64,000 nt of DNA. It comes from Sordariomycetes sp. S80-01Y (Eukaryota; Ascomycota; Sordariomycetes). The notes under the pieces were generated by a model that was not told where the DNA came from, did not search any database, and saw only the letters and a program-made list of their open reading frames with translations. The stretch lies in NCBI GenBank assembly GCA_037042185.1, contig JAXQJY010000029.1, forward strand, positions 62,001 to 126,000, written 5' to 3'. Numbering within the stretch: the first letter of the stretch is position 1; every line of letters starts with the position of its first letter. Of this stretch, positions 11,372-22,239 are shown one piece after another. A program made the position numbers and the translations under genes.

Positions 11372-12024
11372 ATGACAAGAATCAAGGACGCCGACTCCTC
11401 CCCGTCGAGTTACCTGATCCGTCCGGTTCGTCCGGGGGACATGGGTACAATCATCTCCCGCCATGGATCCATCGTGAGTACAAGTAACCATCCGATGCGA
11501 CTGGCTGACGAGGCAGCGTCACACAAGCCGGGTTCTGAATAACCTCGCAGTACGTCAGAGACTTTAACTGGTCCCCAAAGTTCGAGGCCGAATGCGCTCG
11601 CCTCTGCGCCGACATCATTGATAACCTTGACCCGACCCTCGAGTGCTGCTGGATCGCCGAATCGACCGCTAATGGAGGCTTCCTTGGATCAGTTGCCCTT
11701 CTCAAGGATCGATCAGCAGCCGACGCTGCCCAGCTGCGTCTGTTCCTCGTGGATCCTGCCGCCCGAGGCAAAGGCTTGGGTGCTCGCCTGATTGACGAAT
11801 GTGTACGTTTCGCTCGCGACAAGGGCTACGCGAAGCTCATCCTCTGGACATTTGACTGCCTGGAGGGTGCGAGGAGGCTGTACAGACGAGCAGGATTTGA
11901 GCTGTTACAGAGCCATCCGGAAAAGGAGACATTCGGAAGGATCATGGCCCAGGAGACCTGGCTTCTCGGGCTGTCCTCGCCAGAAACGAGCAGCTCGGCT
12001 CTTCCTCCATCTTCGGATGGATAG
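11372..12024 (+). CDS. GNAT family N-acetyltransferase
   Basis: 191-residue protein from exons 11372-11473 and 11551-12024 (GTGAGT donor, phase 0). It has the GNAT core: N-terminal YLIRPVRPGDMGTIISRHGS, then LRLFLVDPAARGKGLGARLI containing the acetyl-CoA-binding R/Q-x-x-G-x-G/A loop (RGKGLG), then AKLILWTFDCLEGARRLYRR and AGFELL. It would transfer an acetyl group from acetyl-CoA to an amine; the substrate is unknown. The N-terminal GDMGxxxSRHG and the strand order resemble the acetyltransferase half of bacterial MarR-GNAT fusions, here without the MarR half. The first in-frame ATG is used as start. There is no targeting signal, so it is probably cytosolic or nuclear. Confidence 0.87.
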
Positions 12025-12803
12025 AAGGGATTCCCGTACAGTACGAGTACATACCAGTAATCGCAACAACGCCAATGGCCTTGATTTCCATCACGCTCCA
12101 TGTCATTGGTGCGCTCCAATAAGCTTGTCCGAGATCACGACGGCCCCCAAGCCTGCGGATGGAGACGCCGGTGGAGTTAGACGCGGACGCCAGCTTCCGT
12201 CCGTCAACTTCGGCAATGCTTGTCTCATGAATCCGCTCCAACTTGTCCTCTGCGCAATCCGTCATTGGACATCTTCGAGTCTCACACAGTCATGCTGATC
12301 ATTCCAGATACCCAAACCTCGGAGAAACACCAAGGGCGGCCGCTGACGAAACGCGCGCGCGCGAGCCCATAGGTCCAGCAGGACGGCAGGCCCCCCTCCC
12401 TCCCCAACTCTGGTGGTTTCGACTTTCGTTACATGCATTGTGGGCAATCCCTACCACTTTCCAACTCGGGAAGATATCATAGTCTCGTTGCGGGACCGCT
12501 CACAACGCAGGCCCCGATGACACCCTGAATAACACACTTCAAAGCAACACGATTTGTCTTGGCGAAACTTAGCTTCCTTGCCTTTCTCGGCCAGGAAGGC
12601 AGGTGACGGGGTTTGCATGTGTCGCATCCTATAATCATGTCCCTCATGCAAGTGAATCAGTCAAGGCTCAGGGGCGTGTGTGGACGGCCAGAGTCTTGGT
12701 ATGGAGTATCAGTATAAGCTTAAAGGTATCCTCCGAATCTCTCTCTCCCGCTCTCTCTTGCTTTGGCACACCTTTTCGTAGCACGCATCTACGCTTCGTC
12801 AAA
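12025..12803. other. Intergenic region upstream of AA8-AA12 gene
   Basis: About 0.8 kb. No convincing coding frame on either strand. A TATA-like element (GTATAAGC) lies at about 12711-12718, some 90 bp before the AA8-AA12 start, followed by a pyrimidine-rich stretch typical of fungal transcription starts. Confidence 0.5.
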
Positions 12804-14862
12804 ATGCGCCGGTCGCTTTTCCTAGGGGCTGCGGCCCTCACTTCGAGCGGTAAGCTTCTTTGGGCTGATGCAAATAGGCAGACTAACGTTCCCAGCATAT
12901 GCGCAGTCTAGTTACTGCGATGACCTCGGTCGCTGCTTCTCTTCCAACACCAACGATGCCGGAATCACCTTTGGTGTAGCTATCCCGGAGGTAGCTGCGG
13001 CGCCTTTCCCCGTAATCCTCCAAGTAACAGCTCCGGTCGAGATGGGCTGGGTTGGTTTCTCTTGGGGCGGTGGCATGACATACAATCCCTTGACGATTGC
13101 TTGGCCTAACGGTGAGGACCTCGTAGCGTCTGCGAGGGCGGCTTTGTAAGTATACATGTCCCACGACGGCCCTTCCCGCTAACAAGCCCAGCTCTTACGC
13201 TCTCCCACCCGCGTACGAGGACGCCACCGTCCGCGTCCTGGATGGCTCATTTGTCAATGACACTCACTGGGTGGCCACAATTTATTGCGAGGGCTGCTCC
13301 CAGTGGGATCTACAATCTGCCCGCGAGCTTGATCCTGCAGGTCAGAACACCGTCGGCTTTGCCTGGTCGACTACTCCCGTCAACAGCCCTGGAAACGAGG
13401 ATTCTACGTTTGGCATCCACGAGGAAGCCAATCTCTTCGGCCTGGACTTTGCCTCTGCCCAATCTCCCGATTTCGACGACTGGGTTGGCGATGAGCCTCC
13501 GACCCCTACTCCCACGGCAACAACCAGCTCGGCTACTACCAGTCCCACCACACCACCCACGAGCCCTCCCATCCCCACGGACCCTGTCCCAGTTCCAAGC
13601 GACTGCGGCGAGACCAGCGCTTTTCCTCTCGAAGCTGCCGAGGGTTGGTCGTTCGTCAAGCTGGCGGGTGACTTGTCGACTCCCCGCGGCATCGCCGTTG
13701 ATTCGCTTGGCAGTCTTCTCCTCGTTGAAGTTGGCCGCGGTCTGAGTGTGCACACTTTTGGTGAAGATGGTTGCATTGCGGGCTCCAAGCTGCTGATTGA
13801 CCGCCCCGGACTCACTCACTCGGTGGAGCTTACCCCCGGCGGCACGACCTTGTATGTATCGTCTATCGACACCGCTTGGAGGTACACCTACGATCCCGAG
13901 ACGCAGAGTGTCAGCAACGAGGAGATCGTCGTCGCCAACATGTTCCCCTCATCGCACTCCACCCGCACTCTTCTTGTGCCTCCTGACACTCCCGACATTC
14001 TTGTTGTCAGCCTGGGCAGTGACGGCAACATGGATATGCCTGCTGTGAACAAGGAGGTTGGCCGCGCCATCGTCAAAGTCTTTGATATGTCTGAAGTCCC
14101 TGCCAACGGGTGGGACTACAGCTCTGAGGGCTGGTTCTTGGGCTATGGTCTTCGCAACGAAGTCGGCCTCACCGCTGATAACAACAACATGTAAGTTCTT
14201 CAAGGTACATTTGTTCCACGGCAGTGTCACTGACATTTTCCAGGGTCTGGGGAGTTGAAAACAGCGCCGATGACTTTACCCGTGATGTCGATGGAGAGGA
14301 ATTCGACATCCACCAAGACAATCCCTCGGACGAGGTCAACTACCTCGGCGATCCCTCCGTCTCCAACGAAGACTGGTACGGCTACCCGACCTGCTTCACG
14401 GTCTGGGGCGGTGACGAGTTCCCTGACGGCAACCCGGCGACTGGATCGCAATTCATCCCTGCACCTAACGACACCTTCACTGATGCAACATGCGAGGAGC
14501 GCTCCGTAGGCCCGAGACTGTCCTTCCAGGCTCATTCCGCCCCCATCGACGCCAAATTCGATCGCGAGGGTGCCAACATGTACGTTTCCCTGCATGGCTC
14601 GTGGAACCGCGATGTGCCCACTGGTTACAAGGTTGTATCTATCCCCTTCACGACCAACGAGAGCGGCGACTACGAGCCTGTTGCCTCCGCGGACAGCAAG
14701 GAGGGCTACGATGACATTCTGTGGGATCCTCAGGAGGATTGCAACAGCTCTAAATGCTTCCGCCCAAGCGGTCTGCACTGGGACCTTGACTTCACACGTC
14801 TTTTTATCGCCAGCGATAACTCGCAGCAAGGAGAGCTGTACATCTTGCACAAGACATCTTAA
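12804..14862 (+). CDS. AA8 cytochrome - AA12 PQQ-type dehydrogenase fusion
   Basis: 637-residue secreted enzyme from exons 12804-12849, 12896-13145, 13192-14190 and 14244-14862. All junctions keep frame. A signal peptide (residues 1-18) is followed by an AA8 cytochrome b-like domain (about 20-195). By analogy with cellobiose dehydrogenase, M76 (in WGGGM) and H175 (in GIHEEANLFGLD) are candidate haem ligands. A Pro/Thr linker (about 200-235) leads to an AA12 six-bladed propeller of the sorbosone/glucose dehydrogenase type (LSTPRGIAVDSLGSLLLVEV, GYGLRNEVGL, YVSLHGSWNRDVPTGYKV, CFRPSGLHWD). The architecture matches the basidiomycete PQQ-dependent pyranose dehydrogenase, minus its CBM1. It probably oxidises sugars outside the cell and passes electrons via the haem to acceptors such as LPMOs. 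Substrate and cofactor are inferred. Confidence 0.92.
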
Positions 14863-14962
14863 ACTAAGGAGAAGATGGTCTCCCCAGCTAAACATGTTTC
14901 TTTTACTGAACAAAGGCATTGCAAGTTGATTGAAGATGAATAAACGTCACGCCCTCATGCCC

Positions 14963-16809
14963 TCAATTTGGTTGGAGAATTCCCGAGCGGAGAAACGGTG
15001 CCTCAAAGCCGATGACCTCGCCCTCCATGTCTCTGTAGAACAAGACTCTGTCAACAGGTTCGCTTCCGTAGTGAACCCAATCTTCCAATGTCCACCAGAA
15101 GCAGTCATCCGACTGATAGTCTGTCCCGGGCAGATCCGATTCTGCAGCGCCGCTTGTCTCCGGCCAAAGTCTCCATGTCTCCTTGATGACCTTCGTCCCG
15201 TCTTTGAGAGTAGTCTCCTCGTCCAGGTCTTCCGGGAAGAGTCTGATGGGTGACTGAGCAACGAAGCCATACTGGCCGATGGTGAAGCCCCAAATGTCGA
15301 GCAAGGCTGTGACAATGTCCGCATCGCCGTTGAAAAGGCCCTCAACAACCATAGAGTCCTCATCCATTGCGAAGGTAGCTGTCACCCCAGTTGAGTTTGT
15401 CTTATTGCCTGATTGAGCTCCAAACGTTCTCGCGTAGGCCTGGTGGGCTTGCATTCTTGCAGCTTCGTCAACAGCAGGCACAAGGGTCTTTACCAGCGCT
15501 CCAGTCAACAGGTGCACCAGCTGAGGTGGCCCGGCTGTGAGCACAACAAATCCAACTCCGTATTCGTCGACCAGGGAGATTTGGCTCCGATAGCTCTGAG
15601 CACCACCACCTTTCCCGTGAACAGTGACGGGGTGTGGGTGTTGGGGAGTCAGCTCACTCGATCGATAGATCTCCCACGGAAGACCGACAGAGCCCGATGA
15701 GCCTCCATTGAAAGACGTTGGTTTGAGCCAGGCGCGGATCTGCGCCGCGGTCATAGGGACAGATCTGGACAGAATTCCATGGGCGAATTTGCTAAGGTCA
15801 GATAGCGAAGAGATCAATCCACCACCAGGGGCGTTGATGCTGTAGTCAGCACCCCATGAGCTCTCGCCCGGCGGGATTACCGCTTTTTCATCATCTCCTG
15901 GCGATGGCTTTGTGTTCTCAAGCCGCAGAGACCTAGATAGGTGTTCTTCAAGTAAGATTGTGTAGTTCTTGCCTGTGATGTTCTCGATCGCCATAAACAT
16001 GAGGGTGAACGAGACGCTCGAGTAGGCTGGGCGTTGGTTGAGCGCGGTGGTAGGGTAGGAAGAGTGCATTCCATCGAGGAATTCTGCTTTCGTCAGCATG
16101 CACTCCATAAATGATCTTTGCACAGCACTGCTTACGTTGAGGACTGCATCCATCGTTGAGGGTTATAACACCACACGGTGGGTAGTCTGCGTCTTTGATC
16201 GGCGGCAACCCGTAAGACGTGAAAACCTCTTTAAGGAAGTAGTACTCGGAGAATCCATCTTTCTCTTGTCAGCTTTAGTTGCATCAGGGCGGCTGTGCAC
16301 TAACAGTTGGCAGGCACACCGGCAAGGTGCTCTCCAAGCATTCTCAACGTCACCTCTCCCCACTGTATCATAGCACCAGGCTCCTTCAACGTTGGCAGAA
16401 ACTCAGTAATGGGACGGTCTATGTCCACATCAGTTTGAAGCATGACGTAGTCCGAAAGAAGCTTGCTGATGGACCCAATGAGGTATTGAGAGTCCCGGTC
16501 TAGCTTCTTGGTGCCGCGAGTGTTGGCTTCAGCGAGGTGATGATACTCCCAAATCGGCACGCCAGCATTGCACTGGTCGGCCGAGACGAGAGCCATGGAG
16601 AAGGATCCATTCTTCACATCCCAACCGCCATTTATGGTGCCAGAAATCGCGTCGTCGAGGATAGTGGTCAAGTTTGCTGCTGCCTCAGAGACGATGGTGG
16701 AGGATTTCAGGGAGGCCAGAGACGGCTTAGGCACGACAGGACCTTCGGGACGGCACATCAAAGCCGCCGAGACCACGGCTGGTAAATGAAGAAATTGTAC
16801 AAGACGCAT
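14963..16809 (-). CDS. Secreted serine beta-lactamase/PBP-like hydrolase
   Basis: 582-residue protein from exons 16809-16305, 16258-16136 and 16083-14963 (introns 46 and 52 bp). A signal peptide (about residues 1-18) is followed by a class C beta-lactamase-type domain. S113-I-S-K116 is the nucleophile motif SxxK. Y230-S-S232 occupies the YxN position with Ser instead of Asn. HGKGGG is at the KTG-like position near SYRSQISLVDEYGVGFVVL. A C-terminal beta-rich domain of about 150 residues follows. Fungal members of this family act as esterases, amidases or peptidases on varied substrates; the substrate here is unknown. A TATA box lies about 80 bp upstream. An alternative start 45 bp upstream would bury the signal peptide, so it was not used. 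Confidence 0.9.
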
Positions 16810-16884
16810 AATGAGAAGTATGGGTTCCAATGGGTGATGATTTGATTCCCTCAAAACTGTGCAACGGCTAGGAACACCATCGTT

Positions 16885-16891
16885 TTATACC
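16885..16891 (-). promoter_or_regulatory. TATA box of the beta-lactamase-like gene
   Basis: TATAAAA on the minus strand, about 80 bp upstream of the start codon at 16809. Confidence 0.6.
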
Positions 16892-17385
16892 CAGGCCAAA
16901 GACTTTCTGGAAGATGACAATGGCACACAAGATATAGACCCACATGGCCGACAAGAACGAACCGAGATACGAACCCTGAGTAGTTGTGAGCCAAGGCCGA
17001 TCATCATCGTCGCCTTACAGTACCGGCAGCAAGCGCGTGGCTACCGAGCGTTGAGAGATGAAGTAGATCGGTCGACGAAAATAGCTCCACACATTGTCTG
17101 CTAGAGAAGGTATTGCTCGACGGCCGAATACTGTCACCAGACGTAGATGGTTTGCGGGTGGCGTCCGCTAGCGTGAGTACCCAACGCGAGATACGATGCT
17201 TTGCGCTAGCAGGGATTGGAGGCTTAGCGGTGGAAGGCATCGCGAAATACGCTGGAGGCGCACTGACACAGGTGGCACAGGTGGATCAATCTGAGAATGC
17301 CACATTGGCGTCACCAGAGCCGCTGCGGGACGATCAGCCACCTCGATGTAGATCTTAGCAAAGCCTTTCTCTTGCCTATCTCTCG
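16892..17385. other. Intergenic region
   Basis: About 0.5 kb between the aldo/keto reductase 3' end and the hydrolase promoter. No coding frame or structure noticed. Confidence 0.5.
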
Positions 17386-18573
17386 TCATATCTTGGCGAC
17401 GTTGTCCATCGTAGCTCGTCTGGGGCGAGGCGCGGTATGTCCAACAGCTGCCTCGACCTTGGTCTCTCTTATCTCCGGTTCCTGTCCTTGCCAGAGACCA
17501 CTGCTCCAGGTGAAGTCCTTCCACCTGCCCAGGCTCGGCCACATCTTTTCCTCGACAAGCTTACCGATCTTGCGCCTCCTTATCCGTTCCACCTCGCCGT
17601 TTTCCAGTCCAGCGATGTTCCTCCAAGCATTGACCGTCTCGTCCAGCTCCGCTGTTGACGTAACGCCCATGACACTGATGCCCATTCGCCCCGGCGGCAT
17701 GTGAGGGTTGCCTTCGTCGCGAAACGGGATGGCGTCTGTTCCAAAGGCGGCACCCTCGCGAGCCCAATTGTCCAGCGCCCACTCTATGGCCACCTTTTCA
17801 AGGTTCTCGTCTTCGTCTATTGCCAGAGCCTGGAGGCTCTGACAGGCGTGTCTCAGCTCAGTGGGAGCAGGGTGCCATGACGCCATAGGTCCTCCATCTG
17901 CGCCGCGGCGAGTCAGAAGCCCCATCGACAACATGCTTGCATTCAGAAGACACTCGACTCCGGAATGTTGGAACCTTTGCAGCAGTTCCGGCCGGCCCAG
18001 TCGCGTGTTCTGAACGCAGAAGTGGCTGTACGAAAGGACCGCATCCAGGGGCTCTCCAGTCTCTGCAAAGATCATTTCTGCCAACGAGGCGAGAACCTCC
18101 ACAGGGTATCCGCTGATACCGACGTATCGTAACAGACCCTCCTCGTCCCGCAACCTTCTCAGCTCCTTCACGGCAGCCAGGACCTCCTCGGGTGACACAA
18201 ATTCGACATCGTGCGCGTATACAAGATCGAGGTACGGGCTTCGCAGCCTCGTCAAGCTGCGACGAACAGACGCTCGAATCGCAGCTGGGGAGTAGTCGAA
18301 AGTGTTGGCTGCAATGCGCCCGGCCTTGGTAATGAGGAGGTAGCTGGAGCGCGGCTCGTTGACCGTCTCGAGGGCGTCGCCGAGCAGTGACTCGGAAGGG
18401 CCGTAGTAGGGCGAGGTATCAAAGGCGGCGATGCCGTGGGTGAGAAGCGCTCGTCGGACAATAGACGTGTAGGGCATCCGTGCCGGGTCGGGATGGTACT
18501 GCGTGTTGAAGGTGGCCGTGCCCAGGATCAAAGGGGGCAGGACTGAGGACAAAGGCGGTTTGGCCATGGCCAT
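17386..18573 (-). CDS. Aldo/keto reductase, D-arabinose 1-dehydrogenase type
   Basis: Intronless 395-residue TIM-barrel oxidoreductase. The AKR catalytic tetrad is visible: D52 and Y57 (FDTSPYYGPSE), K83 (LITKAGR) and H121 (YAHDVEF). LILGTATF and GISGYPVEVL are typical of the L-galactose/D-arabinose dehydrogenase branch. Yeast Ara2 of this branch oxidises D-arabinose with NAD in D-erythroascorbate synthesis; that role is inferred. The start is the ATG at 18573 (MAMAKPPLSS); a second ATG at 18567 is equally possible. The tail after about residue 340 is a basic extension without a known domain. Confidence 0.87.
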   Translation of the reverse strand: MAMAKPPLSSVLPPLILGTATFNTQYHPDPARMPYTSIVRRALLTHGIAAFDTSPYYGPSESLLGDALETVNEPRSSYLLITKAGRIAANTFDYSPAAIRASVRRSLTRLRSPYLDLVYAHDVEFVSPEEVLAAVKELRRLRDEEGLLRYVGISGYPVEVLASLAEMIFAETGEPLDAVLSYSHFCVQNTRLGRPELLQRFQHSGVECLLNASMLSMGLLTRRGADGGPMASWHPAPTELRHACQSLQALAIDEDENLEKVAIEWALDNWAREGAAFGTDAIPFRDEGNPHMPPGRMGISVMGVTSTAELDETVNAWRNIAGLENGEVERIRRRKIGKLVEEKMWPSLGRWKDFTWSSGLWQGQEPEIRETKVEAAVGHTAPRPRRATMDNVAKI

Positions 18574-19838
18574 AGCTACTACAGCGCTGGCCACAATCGT
18601 AACTAACGGCGCGAAATCGGGAATGTCGCAAATCACGGGCTTGTTGACGGGCGCAGTGAGCGAAATCTTTTCAAGCTCGAGCGGGATCCTGAGCGCGTAG
18701 CGTCGGAAGCATGTGTTGCGGAAGAAGCCGAGTGATGTCGATGTGTGCCAGCCGACGAGGAAGAAGATATAGAGCTGGAGAAAGGCCCCGAAGTCAAAGA
18801 ATGAGGCTGTCGTCGACTATGTGTTGCGCCATAATTTTTGACAGCTAGCCTTGCTGCCAGCGTCATGAATCATCGAGGCCCATGTGGCTCTGTGGCCGCT
18901 TCCGACCCACGCGAGCCTCGGGCGACCTCGGACTTACTTTCAATGGCGCCATCTTTAATCGTATAAGTGAGATTGAGGACCGCGGCTAGTCTGACGGGTT
19001 GAGTAAGGCGCGCAGCTGGAACCGTGCTGGTCTGTCGCCATCTTCTCGGCCATATCGTGTTACGATGCAAGAGCTGTCAGCGTTTTGGGGCGCGATCGAC
19101 AGCACATGGGGTTGTTGGTCCTCCCGACCGTATGGCTGGGTCGATAACGTTATTGCGGGCACCACCAATCTAGTCGTCGGCTTAGCCTCGTTTATGCGAT
19201 GCGACTTTATCCTGGAAGCAGAAGGGGTGCGGGCTGAAGTTGCTAGATTTCTTCAATCAACAGATTGTTGAGATATTGTGTGAGGGACGACTGGGTGTCG
19301 TGACTGTGCTTACCGAGGCTGGTATTACTGTGAACGGCCAGTAATATGGCGCATCAGCCAGTCCGATACCACAACACCACACCCCTGACACTCACACAAC
19401 TGGGTGATAATCTTTCACGGAACTTCATGGTAACTTAGATCTTCTCCTCGTTGCACTACGAATACGGGCGTTTGGAAGTACGCTACCTCCCGCTGTCATT
19501 GACGCGACGAGCGTCGAGGGCAGACTTGATCCAGCTTCGGAGAACTCGGAATTCCGCTGCTAACATTTCTATGCCTTCGGCTGCTCAACGAGCGGTAAAC
19601 CCAGAAAGAAAGCTTACGAATCAATCGTCGGCAAATCAAGGTTTTCCGAAACTAACATATTGATTGTAAGTATTCCTTAATAGCTTACTCGGCTTATAAA
19701 CAGTAAGTATAAAACCCATTGCATGACGGGCATCATGCTACAGTCCCGGATCTATGATCCTTATTAGATCTTCGCACGGCTTCAATTCATTTCTCAAACT
19801 CTCAACTTTCCCGCTGGTCGCATCCCCGAGCCCTGACA
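18574..19838. other. Divergent intergenic region
   Basis: About 1.3 kb between the aldo/keto reductase and MAPEG genes. The part nearest MAPEG (from about 19650) is AT-richer and probably holds its promoter. No coherent coding frame seen. Confidence 0.5.
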
Positions 19839-20474
19839 ATGGCCGTTGGGTTCCCTTATGAATACGGGTATGAGTCTCACATGAACGTATCCCACGCTTG
19901 GCTAACAGAGAATGAACCAATAGCTATGTGCTCATTGCCGCAACTTCTACCTGCTTAGTGAGCTGGGTTCATTCCAACATCACTGTGAAATGGCGCAACC
20001 TCAGTGGCGTGGAGTATCCGGCGGCTTATGCTAGTGATGGACCTGCTGCTAAGGACGAGAATGCGGCCACCTTTAACTGCGGTACATCCTTTGCCCTTCG
20101 GCTGAGCCACGATACTCCTGAAGTTGACGATTTGCTAATATTCCACCATTGAAGCCCAGCGTTCCCATGCCAACTTCACCGAGAACCACACGTCCTTCCT
20201 AGGCCTCCTCTTGATTGCTGGTCTCAAGCATCCCGTTCTTTCGTCTTGGCTTGGCATCGGGTGGACTTGTTGTAGGGTCGCTTACGCCTATGGCTATGTG
20301 AGCAAGGGGCCTCCTGGGCGGCATCCGTAAGTTGAGCTCCTGCTACATGTGACGGCTTGTTGCTGACCCCTGTGCTTCTCAAGGTGGTTCTCTGGAGCGA
20401 GTCTTATCGCTGTCGTCACTGCCACGTTGGCTGGGCATGCCTCCTTCTCTATCTGTCGTGGAAGCGGTTCATAG
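19839..20474 (+). CDS. MAPEG protein, microsomal GST-3 type
   Basis: 149-residue membrane protein from four short exons: 19839-19867, 19924-20081, 20155-20326 and 20384-20474. No single frame shows it, but the joined product follows the MGST3 pattern closely: MAVGFPYEYG, YVLIAATSTCLVSWVH, RNLSGVEYPAAYA, then FNCAQRSHANFTENHTSFLG (the MAPEG hallmark), then AYAYGYVSKGPPGRHP. Four hydrophobic helices are expected. MAPEG family members conjugate glutathione to lipophilic electrophiles or reduce lipid peroxides at the ER membrane. The length matches the family (about 150). The start ATG has a good context (GACAATGG). It is convergent with the next membrane-protein gene. Confidence 0.9.
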
Positions 20475-20716
20475 ATCTGCGGCGTCGACCTGTCTTGTTT
20501 GCCGTTCCAGAGGAAAACTCGAAAAGCTGTCACTGGTGTTTACTTGATGAACTCTCCCTCCGAATCTGAGCTGAAACTTTAGTAACCCCATTCAGAAGTA
20601 CCGTGTGCTATGCATTGGCCAGGGTAGGCCGACGGAAGACGAAACTTGAGTGGCCGACAGTAAAGGTTGAGGATCTACGGGTCTACCTGACGGTAGTTGC
20701 CCCCTATTTTATTGTA

Positions 20717-21494
20717 TCATACTTGACTCGGGATGACTCCTTCCCTTATTCTGTGCTGGCATATACCCGCGCACACACTAAAGTTAAGGACGATTAGTCC
20801 ACATCCGCAGACCGTCACAGTAGCAACCTTCCAAGATACTTCAGCCTGAGAGGCATCAAAAACCGGGGTCAAGATATACAGAGCGTATCCGATCAAAAAA
20901 AAGACCCATGAGTAGCTCATTAGCATTGTCGGGCACTGCCAAACCCATAACATACGCATGCTGATCGCACGTTGTTTCGTAGTCACGCTGGCAGGCTTCA
21001 AAAACAAGTTGAGCGCAGCAGGCACCTTCTCTTTATCATAGTCCAGCTGTTCCTTCTCTCCAGTCTTTCTAATTTCCGGGAGATGTCGAAGCAGGCGTTG
21101 GTGGGCAGAGCTTATGAGAGCGAAGCAGGACATAAAGAAACTCCAGTTCCACAGCATCTTAGCTGCCCATACTGTGCTCTGCGTCGTGGGCCAAGAAAAA
21201 ACGCCTATGACGGCTGCGGCCGACAGCGCTGCCTGTAATCCGTCAGTGAGGGCCTCTCTGTGCTATTTATGGTTGGCATACTGCTCTTGAAACAAAAACC
21301 AGCTCCTCATTCTTAATGCTGCGGAAATGTGCAAGGGACCTGATGAGGTTGACGGGGTCGTCCTGACTGGATCTAATCGCCTCGATTGGTTTGACGTTGT
21401 GATATGCGTAGGAGCCGGAGTAGCTCCATGTCAGCACGACCAAGATGCTATGGGCGACAGTTTCAGGAAGTGTCCGAGGTTGATGTTGAGGCAT
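20717..21494 (-). CDS. Uncharacterised polytopic membrane protein
   Basis: 242-residue protein from exons 21494-21282 and 21232-20717; the 49-bp intron is phase 0 with a GTATGC donor. Four hydrophobic segments are visible: around AALSAAAVIGVFSW, MLWNWSFFMSCFALISSA, MLMSYSWVFFLIGYALYIL and VTVCGCGLIVLNFSVCAGI. A charged cytosolic loop (RKTGEKEQLDYDKEKVP) lies between the second and third. I do not recognise the family. It ends tail to tail with the MAPEG gene, about 240 bp apart. Confidence 0.7.
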
Positions 21495-22239
21495 TGACTT
21501 TTAGTAAGGATTGGTGGCATCCGATGGAAAGGGTCGATTGGAAGTTAACGCTTTAATCCAAATATGAAAAATGTCGATAGAAATTAAGGCCTGTGGGCAA
21601 CTCTATAATTGTTATGAGCGGTGCTGAGCCTTATGAGATGTATCGCTTCGTGTGAATGAACAGAAGCAGGTGCACAGCCATGAAGCATTTCGCATTCGGG
21701 ATCCCACGGTGGCTTTCTTTCAGCGCAAGATGGCCTGGGGCTGACTTAATCTCCGCGTCTGATCTATTCTGGCTCGGCCACCGGGACCGGAATGGAGAGT
21801 GCTTCTTCGTGGAATTTCCGCCTTTGGAGCCCGCCACCCCTGTCTTCGACGTAGGGCTGGAGACGACAAACCAATCAGCACCCAGTCATTGAGGCACGGA
21901 CTCCGCAGATGACCAGGATTTCCCGCAGAAAAGCCTTCTGATAGGTTGAGGGACTGTAAAAATAGATGGCGGGCTGTGCCGCTGAACAGTGTAATCGCAC
22001 TCGCATAGAGCCTGCTGGATGCGGAACATGTTGATCGCAAATAGAGCGCAGGAGCGAGGCTCTGCTGACAAGTTTCCGAGAAGCTCTTACGCACGCGATG
22101 GATATCAAGCCGCTTCAAGCTCGAAATACATATAATGCCAGGATCCCTATTGCGAGCTTCAAGTCCGAGACTCTCGAATTCCGCTACCACAAACGAACCT
22201 GTGCGAAGAACCGTTCCAGCGCAAGCGAAAACAGGAGCC
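21495..22239. other. Divergent intergenic region
   Basis: About 0.75 kb between two divergent genes. Nothing coding or structured was identified. Confidence 0.5.
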
